Below, piece after piece: positions 38,455 through 49,619 of a DNA stretch of 64,000 nt. The translations under genes and the position numbers were made by a program. Origin of the DNA: Camelus bactrianus. Its lineage: Eukaryota > Chordata > Mammalia > Artiodactyla > Camelidae. The notes below the pieces were generated by a model. It did not search any database, was not told where the DNA came from, and saw only the letters and a program-made list of their open reading frames with translations. The stretch spans positions 12,495,001-12,559,000 of the forward strand of contig NC_133566.1 in the NCBI RefSeq assembly GCF_048773025.1, in the 5' to 3' direction. Every line of letters starts with the position of its first letter. Within the stretch, counting starts at the first letter, position 1.

Positions 38455-38487
<33 letters not shown>

Positions 38488-41400
38488 TGTAACAAAAACA
38501 TTCAAGTAATACTTCCTTTTACAACCTGTGATGGTTTTTGTCATTTCTTATTCTCTTTTTCAATCATTAAAAGAAAGGCTGTCCAACCTATTAAATTAGT
38601 TGCAGTTCTGGAGAACAAGCATCGTGCTAAAGGGAAGATTTCCAAAGATTCATGAAAATGATAAATATGTTAAGTCCACACTTCTGCTCACGCCTTTCCG
38701 CCCACGTGGCCCACTGTCTCAGGAGGTTCTAATCCCCGTGGCACTGATGGCTAGAGACAGTGAAAGGGGGTCTTCTGGGGCCAGGCTGCATTCCCGCACC
38801 CTTTGATTCTCACTTATTTCAGGACAGTGTAATCAAGGAGCGCTGCGGGCTTTGCTGTGAAGCAGCAAGAGGCACTGACAGAAGTACGGCCTGCCACGTC
38901 CGTGTTACAGCAGTGGAACACTGTTGGAAAAACCCCACAGGAAACCTTCTCTCCACTGCTGCTCTGCCCTAAGAACTCCACCACCCATTCAGGAGCCGCT
39001 TCACCTGCATCCACAGATCGAGCTATGCTGAGGAGACCAGACCCCCAACTCCTTGGAGATTTGACGTGCTTGATTGTGAAGTCTTGCCCCTTGACAGGAC
39101 TTTTACAGAATATAAAGTAAATTTGAAAGAAAGAAGTTAGAATTAAATGACCTACTTGAGGTCACTGATGATGTTGAATGCACAGCAAATCAAGATTGGA
39201 AACCACCCAATGATATCTGCGTATCTCTGCATAAAACTTCTCACTAAACTTCTAATCCAGTTAATTACAATAGAGACTAAATAGATTGGTTTTTTTTCTA
39301 TTTGCAGAACCTCTGACAACAAGTTGGGAGGAGGAGAGTTAATCTTGTTCTCCAAATAGCACCCAGCTCACTTAATCTTTGAAAAATGAAACCATAGAGG
39401 AGAGAACAGTTACAGCTTTGGATTCGTAGAGTAATTTCCCTCCAAACTGTCTTAAATCTTGATAGCGCATTTAGAAAATCTCTTGCGTCATAGTGGTGAG
39501 TATGTGAGATAAGATGAGACAAGAGGAATTTCGGGGAGGAGGATGAAGCAAAGGCAGACCGACAAGGGCTCAATATCTCTCATGTTATCTTTCTTCAAGC
39601 TTTGCAGTTTGTTAAACTTGGCAGCTTACCGATAACTGTGAATGACCTGGTTGCTGTCACGCTGTAACTGACACCATTTTCATTGTGCATAAATTTGCAC
39701 GTATAATCACCGGTGTCCTGGCGAGTCGCGTTGTCAATCAGCAGATATGACTTGTGTGCTTGGTACCTTGATCCTCGAAGAAGGGCACAGTTCTGAAACA
39801 CAATTCCAGTCCATATGCAATAATTCTCTCCTTACGTCTGTATTCATCGTGTGACTTTACTCCGTGTCCCACGCATCTCTTACCCTAAACCACTCAACAG
39901 GCGCCGTCCAATTGTAGAGGTCAATTGTCGGACAATATATTTTGGAATTTTTTTCTGACCCAGATGTTGTGGAATACATCAGATAATCCGGAATACTGCA
40001 ACCTGGTGGTTTCTTATAAATGGTGACATTCACATATCCCGTCTTATTGGAGGTAGGACTATTAAAATAAGCCAAAAACCTTTTCTTAAATCACTTAGCG
40101 TTATGAAATAACGTCATGCAACTCTTTTACTTAATATTGCTTTTCTTCTTAAAACAAGTGATGTATGCTTGTTATTATTTTATAGTGATTCTTAGTTTAA
40201 ATTAATCACTGAAATTTAGGGTTTTAAATACTTTTGTTACATTTGAGATAAAACATAACTCTTACAGTAACCCTAAAGCTGACTTCCTCACTGTTTCTTT
40301 GTATACTGTCTGTGCTGTAATGCCCAGGGAGAACCAATATAATTAAAGACAATGAGTATTTATTAAGAGTTACCATTCGTAGTGGTAACACTACCTCACT
40401 TTAGTCTCACAACTGTCCTTCAAAGTGGGTTTATAGATAGAGAAGTAACTTGCTGGCAACACACAGCTAACTAGTGACAGACCATGAATTTGAAACAAAC
40501 CCTGTCTGATCTCAGAATCTAGGCACCTAACTATACACATCTTGCCTTTCGACAGTTCACCTGACACCTTGGATGTGCCAAACAGGCACAAAATCACAGA
40601 CATTTGACAGTTTACACGTAGGGTAAGTGACCTGCAGGCACACAGTCTCACGTTACCCTCCGGGGCTTGCCCCTCGGATCGACAAGAGTGGGAAACAGCC
40701 CCTGACACACACTGCAGACCTCCACATGCCCAGCTCCTAGGTTCCTGTGTTTTGCGCTGGGCTGTTCTGATCTGGAGCCCCACATGAGCGACTGCTCTCA
40801 ATTCTCTTGGTCACTAAAAGAGTTAGGTCTTTTTCCAACTGAGCTAAAAATTAACCCCTGCAATTAATCATCCCAACAGTTAGTCACCATCACCCAAACC
40901 CCAACCTGAGGGTTTTTCCTAGAAGTGCTCTTTTTTTCAAATCCCTTTATATATTCAATTGTTCCACAAAGGTAGAATGGGGAAGGGAAGTGAGGGCAAC
41001 TCAGACAAGGGAGCAGGGTTAAGAGGGCTAATACCGCCTGATGATGCAAGTATAAGATCCAGAATCGCTGACTTCGGCTGGGAGAAACTTCAGACGTTCC
41101 CCTGAGGCAACTACACGGTTTCTTCTCTGGGTGGGAATAATTGTGTTGGTTTTTGAGTAATACCAGTCCACAGGATATTGAGATTTTTCTTGTCTGGGAC
41201 ATCTCACAATTAAAGCCTCATTTTCCAGGCCCCAAGAAGATTTGCCTGCAAATGGCAAAAAAAAAAAAAAATATATATAGATATTTTATATAGATATGAA
41301 ATCCTGGAATGATCGTATATAAAGATTATAATTTCTGTATTCTAAATATCCTCTTCTAGGATTAAATTTAGAAACCGGGTCATACTTGGTGATACTTTAA

Positions 41401-42295
41401 CTGAGAAAGAATAAGTAAATGAGCTATGATCTTTTGTGAAATATTCTTTTCTTTTTTAATCGAAGTACAGTCAGTTACAATGTGTCGATTTCTGGTGTTC
41501 AGCACAATGTCCCAGCCATGCCTATACATACACATATATATATTCGTTTTCATATTCTTTTTCATTAAAGGTTGTTACAAGATATTGAATATAGTTCCCT
41601 GTTCTGTGCAGAAGAAACTTGGGGGTTTTTTCATCTATTTTTAAATATAGTGGCTAACATTTACAAGTCTCAAACGCCCAAATTTATCCTTTCCCACCCC
41701 TTTCCCCCAGTAACCATAAGATTGTTCACTATGTCTGCGAGTCTGTTTCTGCTTTGTAGATGAGTTCATTAGTGTCTTCTGTTTTCTATTTTTAGATTCC
41801 ACTTGTGAGTGATATCATATGGTATTTTTCTTTCTCTTCATGGCTTACTTCACTTAGAATGATGATTCTAATGGGTACCACAGGTTAATGACTTAATTTG
41901 GGGCTAAATCCCCCACATTGCTCCAATGAGAAGCAGCCATGTCTACCTACACAAAGCATGTTGTCAGTCAACAAATGCTTACAGTGCCTCCACGTGCAAG
42001 AATCATGTTAAATTTTGATGTATTTGAATACGTAAAATTAAAATTATGCCATGTTTGTTATGAAGAATTTGTCCTGATAGATTGGTGATAAAGAATGACT
42101 GTAGAGCATAAATGAATTTTCCAAGTTACCATTCAGCTGGAGCAACTGGCAGCAAGCAGTTTAAAGCAAGGCAAAAGTCCTTGGAATTACTTAATGTAAA
42201 GAATTGTAAATTTCAGTTCAAAAGCAATGCTTACTGAACTTAGCTGACGTGGAAGGTATGAAAACCATCAGAACTGCCAAGACCCAAACTCTCAT
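27739..42295 (-). CDS. IL1RL1: IL1RL1 (ST2) interleukin-33 receptor, complete coding span over ten exons
   Basis: IL1RL1 is the cell-surface receptor for IL-33. It pairs with IL1RAP and signals through MyD88, mainly in mast cells, ILC2 and Th2 cells. Coding exons read on the minus strand are 42295-42235, 41245-41035, 40058-39884, 39792-39630, 38314-38243, 36293-36152, 36059-35914, 31631-31485, 30559-30392 and 28097-27739. Every junction has GT/AG ends and keeps phase, giving 1,644 nt (547 residues plus stop) against 556 residues in human. Order: signal peptide (1-18), Ig1 (about 25-110), Ig2 (about 115-200), Ig3 (about 215-320), membrane helix (about 330-352), TIR (about 375-535). Landmarks close to human ST2 are SSWGLENEALIVRCP, YDAYVIYPRN, GYTLCIYGRDLLPGE and NKRSLNSKFWKH. 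Oddity: the protein ends about ten residues before the human one. The IL18R1 neighbour follows head-to-tail, as in human. Identification rests on recognised protein similarity; the exon joins are worked out from the sequence. Confidence 0.97.
30392..30559 (-). CDS. IL1RL1: IL1RL1 exon 10: first part of TIR domain
   Basis: This 168-nt exon begins DGKVYDAYVIYPRN, which holds TIR box 1. It continues through HQILPDVLENKCGYTLCIYG to RDLLPGE, the box 2 / BB-loop region that contacts MyD88 in this family. The acceptor is TTTCAG and the donor GTAAAC. Confidence 0.96.
31485..31631 (-). CDS. IL1RL1: IL1RL1 exon 9: transmembrane helix
   Basis: This 147-nt exon encodes DQQSTYYLLAGF, the hydrophobic run VILLLLINVLVIILKVFW, and the juxtamembrane piece IEIILLWRDVARPYKTRK. 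Human ST2 has INVLVIILKMFWIEATLLWRD. The acceptor is AATAG and the donor GTAAGT. It is used only in the membrane form. Confidence 0.96.
31780..32480 (-). repeat. L2, reverse
   Basis: TTACTGAGCCTCAATTCTGT begins it. TCATGGGAGCCAATGAAGAG and AGCAAGATTAATCTGATGGC lie further in, in the order expected for reverse L2. Diverged. Confidence 0.55.
33310..33525 (+). repeat. MIR
   Basis: GTTTGAATCCTGCCTCTGTA, CCCCAGTTTCCTCATGTCTA and GGAGCAATGAATAAATGTGT fit MIR through to its 3' end. Confidence 0.75.
34950..34955 (-). terminator. Possible poly(A) signal for soluble ST2 mRNA
   Basis: This is the first minus-strand AATAAA that I noticed downstream of the read-through stop, about 940 bp beyond it. That is a plausible 3' UTR length for soluble ST2. 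There is no further evidence for cleavage here. Confidence 0.35.
35030..35310 (-). repeat. L2 3' end, reverse
   Basis: TCATTCAGCAAGTATTCATT, GAGCACATGCTTGGTGCCCA and CCATCCCTGCCCTCGTGGCG match the reverse complement of the L2 3' end. Confidence 0.75.
35897..36059 (-). CDS. IL1RL1: Soluble ST2 alternative 3' coding exon (unspliced exon 8)
   Basis: Reading through the exon 8 donor gives NPSKACF and then a TGA at 35899-35897. Human soluble ST2 ends NPSKECF by the same read-through, so the secreted decoy form appears preserved with one substitution. Soluble ST2 binds IL-33 outside the cell and blunts signalling through the membrane receptor. Both stop and frame are seen directly; expression is inferred from the human gene. 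Confidence 0.85.
35914..36059 (-). CDS. IL1RL1: IL1RL1 exon 8: second half of Ig3, last exon shared by both ST2 forms
   Basis: This 146-nt exon encodes SSSNELTCLNTVLRI and NCLALNFHGLAVHTVRLRRK, ending NP plus one base. The acceptor is TTTTTAG after a 92-bp intron and the donor is GTAAGG at 35913. In human ST2 this junction decides between the membrane form (spliced on) and the soluble form (read-through). Confidence 0.95.
36152..36293 (-). CDS. IL1RL1: IL1RL1 exon 7: first half of Ig3
   Basis: This 142-nt exon encodes KPANITCSACFGKGSQIMAE, VLWQVNRSKVANFGE and IQEEQGQNQ. It holds the first Ig3 cysteines. NIT and NRS are likely N-glycosylation sites. The acceptor is CTAG and the donor GTATTT. 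Confidence 0.95.
36870..37398 (+). mobile_element. L1 3' end in IL1RL1 intron 6
   Basis: CATGGAAACAACCCAAATGT, ACTATTCAGCCATAAAAAAG and TCATTCTGAGTGAAGTAAGC are L1 ORF2 C-terminal landmarks. The 3' UTR ends CCACAATAAAGGCGTTAAAA. 5'-truncated. Confidence 0.85.
38243..38314 (-). CDS. IL1RL1: IL1RL1 exon 6: Ig2-Ig3 linker
   Basis: A short 72-nt exon encoding GEQGFSLFPVIIAPSQ and the next residues to EVEIG. Human ST2 has DEQGFSLFPVIGAPAQ here. The acceptor is TTTCAG and the donor GTAAGA. Its length is a multiple of three, so skipping would keep frame. Confidence 0.94.
38457..38485 (+). repeat. CA microsatellite in IL1RL1 intron 5
   Basis: About 14 CA units, pure. Confidence 0.85.
39630..39792 (-). 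CDS. IL1RL1: IL1RL1 exon 5: second half of Ig2
   Basis: This 163-nt exon begins NCALLRGSRYQAHKSYLLID and continues through DTGDYTCKFMHNENGVSYSV to SFTVI. It carries the Ig2 F-strand cysteine. The acceptor is TTTCAG and the donor GTAAGC. The preceding intron is only 91 bp. Confidence 0.96.
39884..40058 (-). CDS. IL1RL1: IL1RL1 exon 4: end of Ig1 and start of Ig2
   Basis: This 175-nt exon encodes residues about 91-149. Recognisable stretches are NKTGYVNVTIYKK, PDYLMYSTTSGSEKNSKIYC and TIDLYNWTAPVEWFR, nearly the human sequence. NVT and NWT are likely N-glycosylation sites. The acceptor is AATAG and the donor GTAAGA. It ends exactly between codons. Confidence 0.96.
40345..40535 (-). repeat. MIR, reverse
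   Basis: AGAAGTAACTTGCTGGCAAC and ACACAGCTAACTAGTGACAG, then CCATGAATTTGAAACAAACC, are the reverse MIR core. Confidence 0.75.
41035..41245 (-). CDS. IL1RL1: IL1RL1 exon 3: first half of Ig domain 1
   Basis: This 211-nt exon encodes residues about 21-91, including SSWGLENEALIVRCP and FLPAEVSDSGSYTC. The two cysteines form the Ig1 disulphide, and DSGSYTC is the usual Ig F-strand signature. The acceptor is TTTGCAG after a long T-run and the donor is GTATTA. The reading phase is 1 in and 2 out. Confidence 0.96.
41450..41875 (-). mobile_element. L1 3' end, reverse, in IL1RL1 intron 2
   Basis: The reverse complement gives the L1 3' terminus (complement of GATATTGAATATAGTTCCCT and of CTTCACTTAGAATGATGATT). 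It sits about 200 bp upstream of the exon 3 acceptor on the transcribed strand. The fairly intact sequence suggests moderate age. Confidence 0.85.
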
Positions 42296-42444
42296 TCTCA
42301 GTTTCTTCATCCAGAGCAAGTGTTGGTAACTGATTCTCGAGATGATTCGGATTGAATCTGTGACACAGGAGGGTGAAATTCTCCCCTAGGTGGCTGATGG
42401 TGCTCCCTAAGATTTATAGTCGGAAAGAATTGTCAGTATCTCTT
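42235..42444 (-). CDS. IL1RL1: IL1RL1 exon 2: end of 5' UTR and signal peptide
   Basis: The acceptor is TTTTTCAG at 42452-42445 and the donor GTAAGC follows 42235. The first 149 nt are untranslated and align with the remembered human leader, for example GTTACCAACACTTGCTC. The ATG at 42295 begins MRVWVLAVLMVFIPSTSA, a hydrophobic signal peptide, followed by KF and one base of the next codon. The start is chosen by alignment with human ST2, whose signal peptide also ends ...STAA|KF. Confidence 0.93.
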
Positions 42445-44114
42445 CTGAAAAACAAATCATACAAAATCACAAGCAAAATTTTTACAGCCATGACTTTACT
42501 TGCCCAATACCCCCCAGGAGAATTAATCGTTCACAGGTGTTTAGTATATATAAATATGTTTGGGAGCAGGCTTCAGACACATTTATTCCTACTGGACCTT
42601 TGGACCATGCAGGACTTACTATGGCCATGCTATTTCATAGTCTCATGAGAATGTACTGAAAGAAGCTACATTAAGAGGAAAGAAAATGAATTTCTATTTT
42701 TGAAAAAAATAAAACCATAAAATTCAACAGACCCTAGAAAACACAATATTATAAACACTGATTTGAGACCACAGACATCCACATAGGCTACCAGCTGCGT
42801 GACCCACAGCTCAAGGACACAGGCAAATAGTCATCACAAAGCAACTAGGGAATACAGGAAAGTCATCAAATAATTGCCCTAAACACTACACCAAACCCTC
42901 TAAAATTTGTCCCTGCCCCAGCTGGTCCCCAGGATTCAACAAAGTCTTTCTAAGAAGAGTCGAAAGTCTGTGAAAAATAATTGCATACCTTTTTTCCCCC
43001 TCTCAGCAGAAGAATAACTTAACTATATCATTTTTTTCTTAAAAAATTCCAGGGAGGGATGAAACCAATGTAGAAACTGACAAATACTGAATGAATACAA
43101 CAACCCTTAATATATTTCAGAAAAGCATGTGTCCTCTAAGCATGAATCGTTGACACTTTTTTTATTCCTTGTGTGGAAAAGTTTTTACTACAAATTTGAG
43201 ATAAGTAACTGATGCTTACCCAAATGAAGGGCAGAGGGAACGAACTCCACGTCAAGACTGAGCTGTGAAGTGTCCGGCTCTCGTGGCTCCTTCCCTGCAG
43301 ACTCCTCACGTGCACGCACTCTCTCTTTTATTTCAAAGGGGTGACACGCAAAGACATCCTTCAACTCGCCGCTCCACCCACCCCGAAATTTGGTTTTTAG
43401 CCAAAATTCATGACTTGTTCAAAAACGCTGATGTATCATGTACCAAGAACCCTTGACTCTGGCTCATAAATATTTAAAACATGAAAGTACATTGAATAAT
43501 TCTTTAGAAGTATTCAAATCATCTCCACCCGTTTTAGCATCAGTTTCTCAAGCTGACTAATGCTAGCTGTTTATCACCCCGATATTACTGCACTTTGAGT
43601 TCTAAACGATCTTGCAGTCTTGGGAACTTGATGCTGCCCTTCCAGATACTCCTTGGCACTTCGCTAGGCAGCCATGGGTTAGGGAGGCTGTCAGAGAGCT
43701 TCCAAGGCAAAGTGGGAGCAAACAGGACTTCATAGGATCTCACAAATGTTCTGTTTCAGGTACAGAATGTGACACAGTCTCATCCAAAAACAGATTCCAA
43801 CTCCTCGGATGCAAGTCCCTACAGGGCTCGCAGGTTTGGATGGAGAAAGGAAGTTTTCCTAAGGAATTCAGAGAAATAGAGGGAGGCTTCGAGGAAGAAG
43901 GCTGCCTGAAGGGAATTGACAAGGAAAACCAGGACTCTCAACTCTCAGGGTCCATGTAAAACAAACGTTCACCGCAAAAATCTGCTTTCAGCTATGCATT
44001 GCTGGGATGACTCAGGCATGAGTAAACTGAACTCACTTTTAAAACTCACCACATCCCAGAAGGATTCAGGAACTAATTCCAGACCAGCACAATGATATAC
44101 TAATAAAAGCTAAG

Positions 44115-44360
44115 CCTTCTCTGGAACTCACTCTATGCCAGACAGAGTGCTAAATGACTTCCACGTATTAACTCCTTCGTGCTCACAAACACCCAAGGAG
44201 GCAGGCCTCTTCTTACGGTCACCCTTTTACAGACAAGGATGCTGAGGCACTGAGAGGACAAGCAATATGTCCGGTCACATTCTGCTAAGAGGCGAAGCCA
44301 GAATTTGAACCCAAGCAGGTTGGCTCCAAAGGTTAGATTACTAATCACTAAATCGTACCA
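44115..44360 (-). repeat. MIR, reverse
   Basis: CACTCTATGCCAGACAGAGT, CACCCTTTTACAGACAAGGA and GAAGCCAGAATTTGAACCCA form a nearly full-length reverse MIR. Confidence 0.8.
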
Positions 44361-46179
44361 CCACCAGGTGAGAAAGGTTGAGAAAGGAGATTGCTGCCAA
44401 AGTTCTAGAAGGTTTTTGGAGTCAGTTGACTACACTCACCCTCCCCCCAGCACTGTGACTGGCAACGCGCCTGAGCAGCCACCCCCGTCTGCACGGACAT
44501 CAGTCACGTGCTCTCAGAGGAAGAGGTGCAAAGTCTTGTCACTGCTGGGAGATTTACCACGAGACATCTGGTGTGCATTCGAGAGATTAGATCTGTTCAT
44601 TGCCATTCTTGATTTAGTTGTCAACTTTTTATTATCAAGATCATGAGTTTTGACACTGAGACCACAGAATCAGGAGCAGGCAAGCTTGGTACAGTGCCCA
44701 GACACTGTCAGCTCGAGAGAACATTGTGATAAATGAAATAATACAACCTGAACATTCTTATACTTGAGTACAAACTTATACTTTGTATCCTAAAACATCT
44801 TTTAAAAATTTTTACTAAATTTGGGCATTTATTCATTTAGACGAGGCCACAGCTACCTTGGTTTCTTAGTTTTAAATAAGGTTTCAGTTAGAGTTTTAAT
44901 ATCATCATCGTGAAATCTTGCAGAAACATCTAATGAAGTCTAGCTATTATGATAAATAAAAGATATTATTATAAAATAACTCAGTCAATCATTCAACAAT
45001 TAGGCCCCTTCATTCAAAATACAACACTGCATGGGACTTATCATCAGCATCCTTCAAAGTTTACAGATTAAAATAAAAACCCAAGGATGAGACTGGTTAA
45101 ATAATTCGACCAAGTTCACCCAGTTGTGGCTGGGGTTGAAACCAGGCTTGTTGAACCTCAAAGCCAAGGCTTTCTTTTATTTTTTTCTAATATCAGCTAA
45201 AAAAGAGAGAGAGATTAGAGCAGTGAAGCTTTCCTTCTTATGGTTGTGACTGGTAAAACAGAATAAGCAACTCTAATTTCCTTTAAGCCTCTTCTTTGTC
45301 AAGAACTAAACCCTTCTGGCTTCTAACCATGCCGACACCATCCAACATCAAACTCTAGAAGTTGATAGTAACTTAGCAAGACAATATGCGAAAGGCAAGG
45401 CTTTTAATAAATACCTGAAACAAAGATTCTGAGCGGCCACGGATTCTGCCAAGTTAAGCAGAAATCTTCCGGTGCCTGCTGGCTGCTTCTGCAGAAGCTC
45501 TCTTCATTTTCAAAATTAATCTAACCTAATTTGGCCATACATTTTTTTCTGTTTTTTGGGTGACACTTTTGAAATCTTGCATATCCTTATTTATAATCTA
45601 ATTCTCTGAAATTTCTACTAAGAAACAAAACACAAAAACTTTTATCTTTTATTTGCCTGAGTCACATCTAGGGGCTTGCATTTGGACCATAGCATCCAAA
45701 TATTTTGTAACTTAGAAAATATCCTGTGAGGTTTATTCATCTTCTTGGCTGGTGTCATAGCTAAATTGAGATAGAATGTCTTAACATTGCAGGGCTGGCC
45801 AGTGGTGACCTGGTCTTACAGTAACCATGTGAAAAGCAGGAAATATTTGTCCTGTTAAATTTATGTGACTTAAAGTGGGTCAGGTTCTCACTCAGTAATT
45901 CTCACAAGAACAAGCACTCAGTGCTCCTTTCCTTCCCTCCATCCTTCCTTTGGCCTCACCCAACTCTCCCCTTCAAAAACTCAAAGCAATTGGTACATAT
46001 TCAAGGACAAACTGGAAATAACAAAGACTATCTATATCCAGGACTAGACTGCTGAGCTCCTCCATCCCTCCCCCCTCCCTGCCCCTTTAAGTCTCCCTTG
46101 TCTCAATGACGGTCACTCCATCCTCCCGGTTACCCAAGCTAAAACTCTCCATATGTGATTGACTCTTCTCCTCCTCACA

Positions 46180-46690
46180 CATCTGGCATGCAGTCCACCA
46201 GGACATCCTATTGGTTCCACCTTGAAAGAACATCCTACCTGCGAGGACTCCCTCCCACCTCCACCGCCACCTCCCTTGAACAAGCCACCATCATCTCTCA
46301 CCTGGATTTTAAAAATAGCTTCTAATGGTTGTCCCCGCTTCCACTCGTGCCCTTCTGCAGACTATCCTTAATACAGAGGCTCCAGAGAGCCTGTTAAAAC
46401 CTAAGTTGAATCGTACATACCTCCAATGTCTTTCCACTTCCTCCAGAGGAAAAGCCAACACCCTTACCTCCACTATGGTGTCCGCACAACCTGAGGCCAC
46501 CTGGCATCTCCTTTCCAATCCTGTGCCCTCCTTGAACGTACCAGGACAGTTCCTGCCCTGCACTAGCCCTTCCTTCTGTCTAGATGGCTCCTTCCAGTGA
46601 TGCACAAGGCTGACTTTCTCACCTCCTCAAAGCCCGTGCTCCTATGGTACCTTCTCAATAATGCTTAGCCTGACTACTCAAGTTTCTTTT
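46180..46690 (+). repeat. L2, left part (interrupted by L1)
   Basis: CAAGCCACCATCATCTCTCA and CCTGGATTTTAAAAATAGCT, then CTTGAACGTACCAGGACAGT and CTGCACTAGCCCTTCCTTCT, are L2 ORF2 3' landmarks. The element resumes at about 47250. Confidence 0.75.
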
Positions 46691-46699
46691 CTTCTCTAT

Positions 46700-47240
46700 G
46701 TTTTTTTTTTTTTTTTGGCTCCTGAACTTTTTTATTGAGGTTAAATCACATCACATCACATAAAATTAATCATTTTAAAGTGACAATTCAGTGGCATTCA
46801 ATACATTGACAATGTTGTGAAACCAACAATCTATCTAGACCTAAAACATTTTCATCAAATTAAAACCCTGTGCCATCAGTAGTCACCTACCCCATCCCTC
46901 CTCCCCCTAGTCCCTAGCAACCATCCACCTGTCTTCTGTCTCTATGGACTTGCCTATTTTGAATAGTTCATATAAATACAATCAAACAATAAGTGCCCTT
47001 TGTACCTGGCTCATTTCGCATAATGTAGTCAAGGTCCACTTATGCTGAAGCATATATCAGCACTTCATTCTTTTTAATGGCTGAGTAATATTCTACTGTC
47101 TGAATATACCACAATTTGTTTATCCATTCATTCATTCATGAGCATGTGGGTTGCCTCTGCCTTTGACTATTGTGAATATGCCATTATGGACATTGGTGCC
47201 CAAGCGTTTGTTTAGTATCTGATTGGCTGATTTTGAATTG
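46700..47240 (-). mobile_element. L1 3' segment inserted into an L2
   Basis: Reverse L1 landmarks are GGCTGAGTAATATTCTACTG, CACAATTTGTTTATCCATTC and TGGGTTGCCTCTGCCTTTGA. L2 sequence in the same orientation lies on both sides (to 46680 and from 47250). Confidence 0.8.
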
Positions 47241-47249
47241 CCCATCTTT

Positions 47250-47480
47250 CCCTCTTTCCCCATCTCCTTGCCCTGCTCTGGTCCTTCTCTAGGGCGCGCA
47301 TCATCTCCTAAGACTCTACTTACACACCGTGTTTACTGTTTCTGTTCTGTTTCCCCCGCTAGAATACGAGCTCCAGAAGGAAAGATGTTTCTGTCAGTTG
47401 TGTCCATTGATCACTAGCTCACATCCTTGGAACGGCACCCAGTACAAAGCAGGGGCCCAAAAGTGTTCATTGAATGAGCC
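47250..47480 (+). repeat. L2, right part (3' end)
   Basis: CTAGAATACGAGCTCCAGAA begins the L2 3' tail. CAAAAGTGTTCATTGAATGA closes it. Same orientation as the left part. Confidence 0.75.
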
Positions 47481-47999
47481 AGCACAACCAACTATGGGGT
47501 GGAGTTTTCAGTCTGAAAAATAAAGGTTTTATGTATGAATCTGAACAGGAGAGCACACTTTCTGCCATGCTTTTATAGCTCTCCCCTGAAACCCTGTCCT
47601 CCCTGTCCAGCCTCATGGTGTGATGGGGACGAAGTCACCTTGGAAGGCCCTGTGGAAACTCCAGGGGTGAGAAAGGAGTGAGCAGCTGAGTAAGCCAGGA
47701 GGGGCACCGCTGTCTGAGGACAGACAGAAGGAGGGAGTGAGGGTGCTGGCCACAGGGAAACCAGCCAGCTAGCTTAACTGTTTGCCCATGTGAAGCGACT
47801 AAATTATAACCACGATCCCTCTGAGACTAATAGCTTATGCCCACCATATAATCTACCCCCTGCTAATTCCAGAGCATCTGTTGCTGTGCTCAGCATTTGC
47901 CAGCCTTTATCTCATGGACACTTTCCTTTGTCGTGGGGTCAGCGTGGCCTTTATTTTCCCCGGCATTAGAATCATCATCTGTAAATCTGTGAGAATTCT

Positions 48000-49300
48000 A
48001 AGATTCACATGGAAATTTAAATTACTTAAAAGAGCCAAAATATTATTTTAAAAAATAAGTACAGAACTGGAGAATTAATACAACTTGATTATAAGATTTA
48101 ATATAAAGCCACAATGATGGAAACAGTGTGGTGCTGGCATAAAGATAGATATATAGAGCAAAAGATCAAAGGAGTCTAGAAATAGACTCACACATGTAAG
48201 GCAAGTTGATTTTTCATAAAAGCATCAGTATAAGTCTCTGGGGAAAGCACAGTGTTTTCAACAAATGATGATGGAAAAATTGGCCATCTATCTGGAATAA
48301 ATCTTTATCGCACATGATACACAAAAATAAAATCAAAATGGATCATATATGTAGAAAGTTACATAGTGAAAAACCTTAATAACTTGGAGTAGGACAAATA
48401 TTTTTTAGACTAGAATACAAAAATCATCAATCATGAAAGAAAAAGAAATAACTTGAACTTCATCAAAATTAAGAACCGTTATATCAAAGGCATCGTTACA
48501 ATTGGAATAAGTCAAACCAAAGTCTCAGACCCAAAACTCACAGCTTAGACATCTGATGAAGGACTTGTGTCTAGTTCAGAAATAAGTTTTACAAGTCAGT
48601 ATAAAGAAGACAAAATAGCCCTGTTAAAAAATGAGGAAGAGAGTTAAACTGATATTTCACAAGAGAAAATGTATCAATGTTGAACAAATACAAAAAAAAA
48701 AAAAAAAAAAAAAAAGATGTTCCAAGGTAACTTATTAGAGAAATCACTTAAAAGTGACTAAGATCACAGGGAGACCCAGCATCGTGTGTAGTATTACAAT
48801 GACTGACAACACCAAGTGCTGGTGAGAATGTGGTGCAAAGAGACCCCAGCACATTACTGATCAGCACGTAAAATGGTAAATGACTTTGGAAAGTGGCTTG
48901 GCAGTTTCTAAGAAATATCATGTGACCCAGGAATTTTTCCCCGAAAGATTTAACCAAATGAAATTAAAAAAAAAAAAAATGTGTGCCTACAAAGAGACTC
49001 ACATCAGTCTCATAGACTCTGGACGACCATCGCCACGTACATGGATAAACTTTTATACTCATATGATGGAATGCTACTCAGAAATTAAAAAGAAGGAACT
49101 ACTGATCTGTGCAATTCGAATGAATTTCAGAAACATTATGCTGCGTGAAAGAAGCTAGGTGTGAAAGGGTGCACACTATATGATCTCATTTACATAATGT
49201 TCTAAAACCGTAAAGCTAATGAGTGATTGTCTGGGACGAGGAGATGAGAGCCTTCGATTAACCGTAAAGGAGCATGAGAGACCAAAGTGGACCCTACAAT
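48000..49300 (+). mobile_element. L1 ORF2-derived segment
   Basis: CCACAATGATGGAAACAGTG, AAATAGACTCACACATGTAA and AAAACCTTAATAACTTGGAG are followed by GAAATTAAAAAGAAGGAACT. A 24-base A-run occurs at 48692-48715. Decayed and 5'-truncated. Confidence 0.7.
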
Positions 49301-49309
49301 GCTTATATC

Positions 49310-49600
49310 AGACAAAATAGACTATAGAACAAAGACTGTGACAAGAGACAGAAAAAAAGGATTTATATAATGATAAAACAAATCAATCTAACAGAAGGCA
49401 GGCAAGAATATACAGTGGGGATGACAGTACTTTCAATAAATGGTGTTGGGAAAACTGGACAGCTCCGTGCCAAAGAATGAAACTGAATCACTTTCTTAGA
49501 CCACAAACAGAAATAAAATCCAAATGGGTTAAAGACTTAAATGTAAGATCTGAAACCATAAAACTCTAATAACTAGTCAGGATTGTAATGGCACCATGCT
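49310..49600 (+). mobile_element. Second L1 ORF2 fragment
   Basis: TTATATCAGACAAAATAGAC, TTTCAATAAATGGTGTTGGG and AAAGACTTAAATGTAAGATC are L1 ORF2 landmarks. They repeat a region already passed in the previous fragment (AACAAATGATGATGG), so this is a separate or rearranged piece. Confidence 0.65.
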
Positions 49601-49619
49601 TTTGTCAATGTCACCAGTT

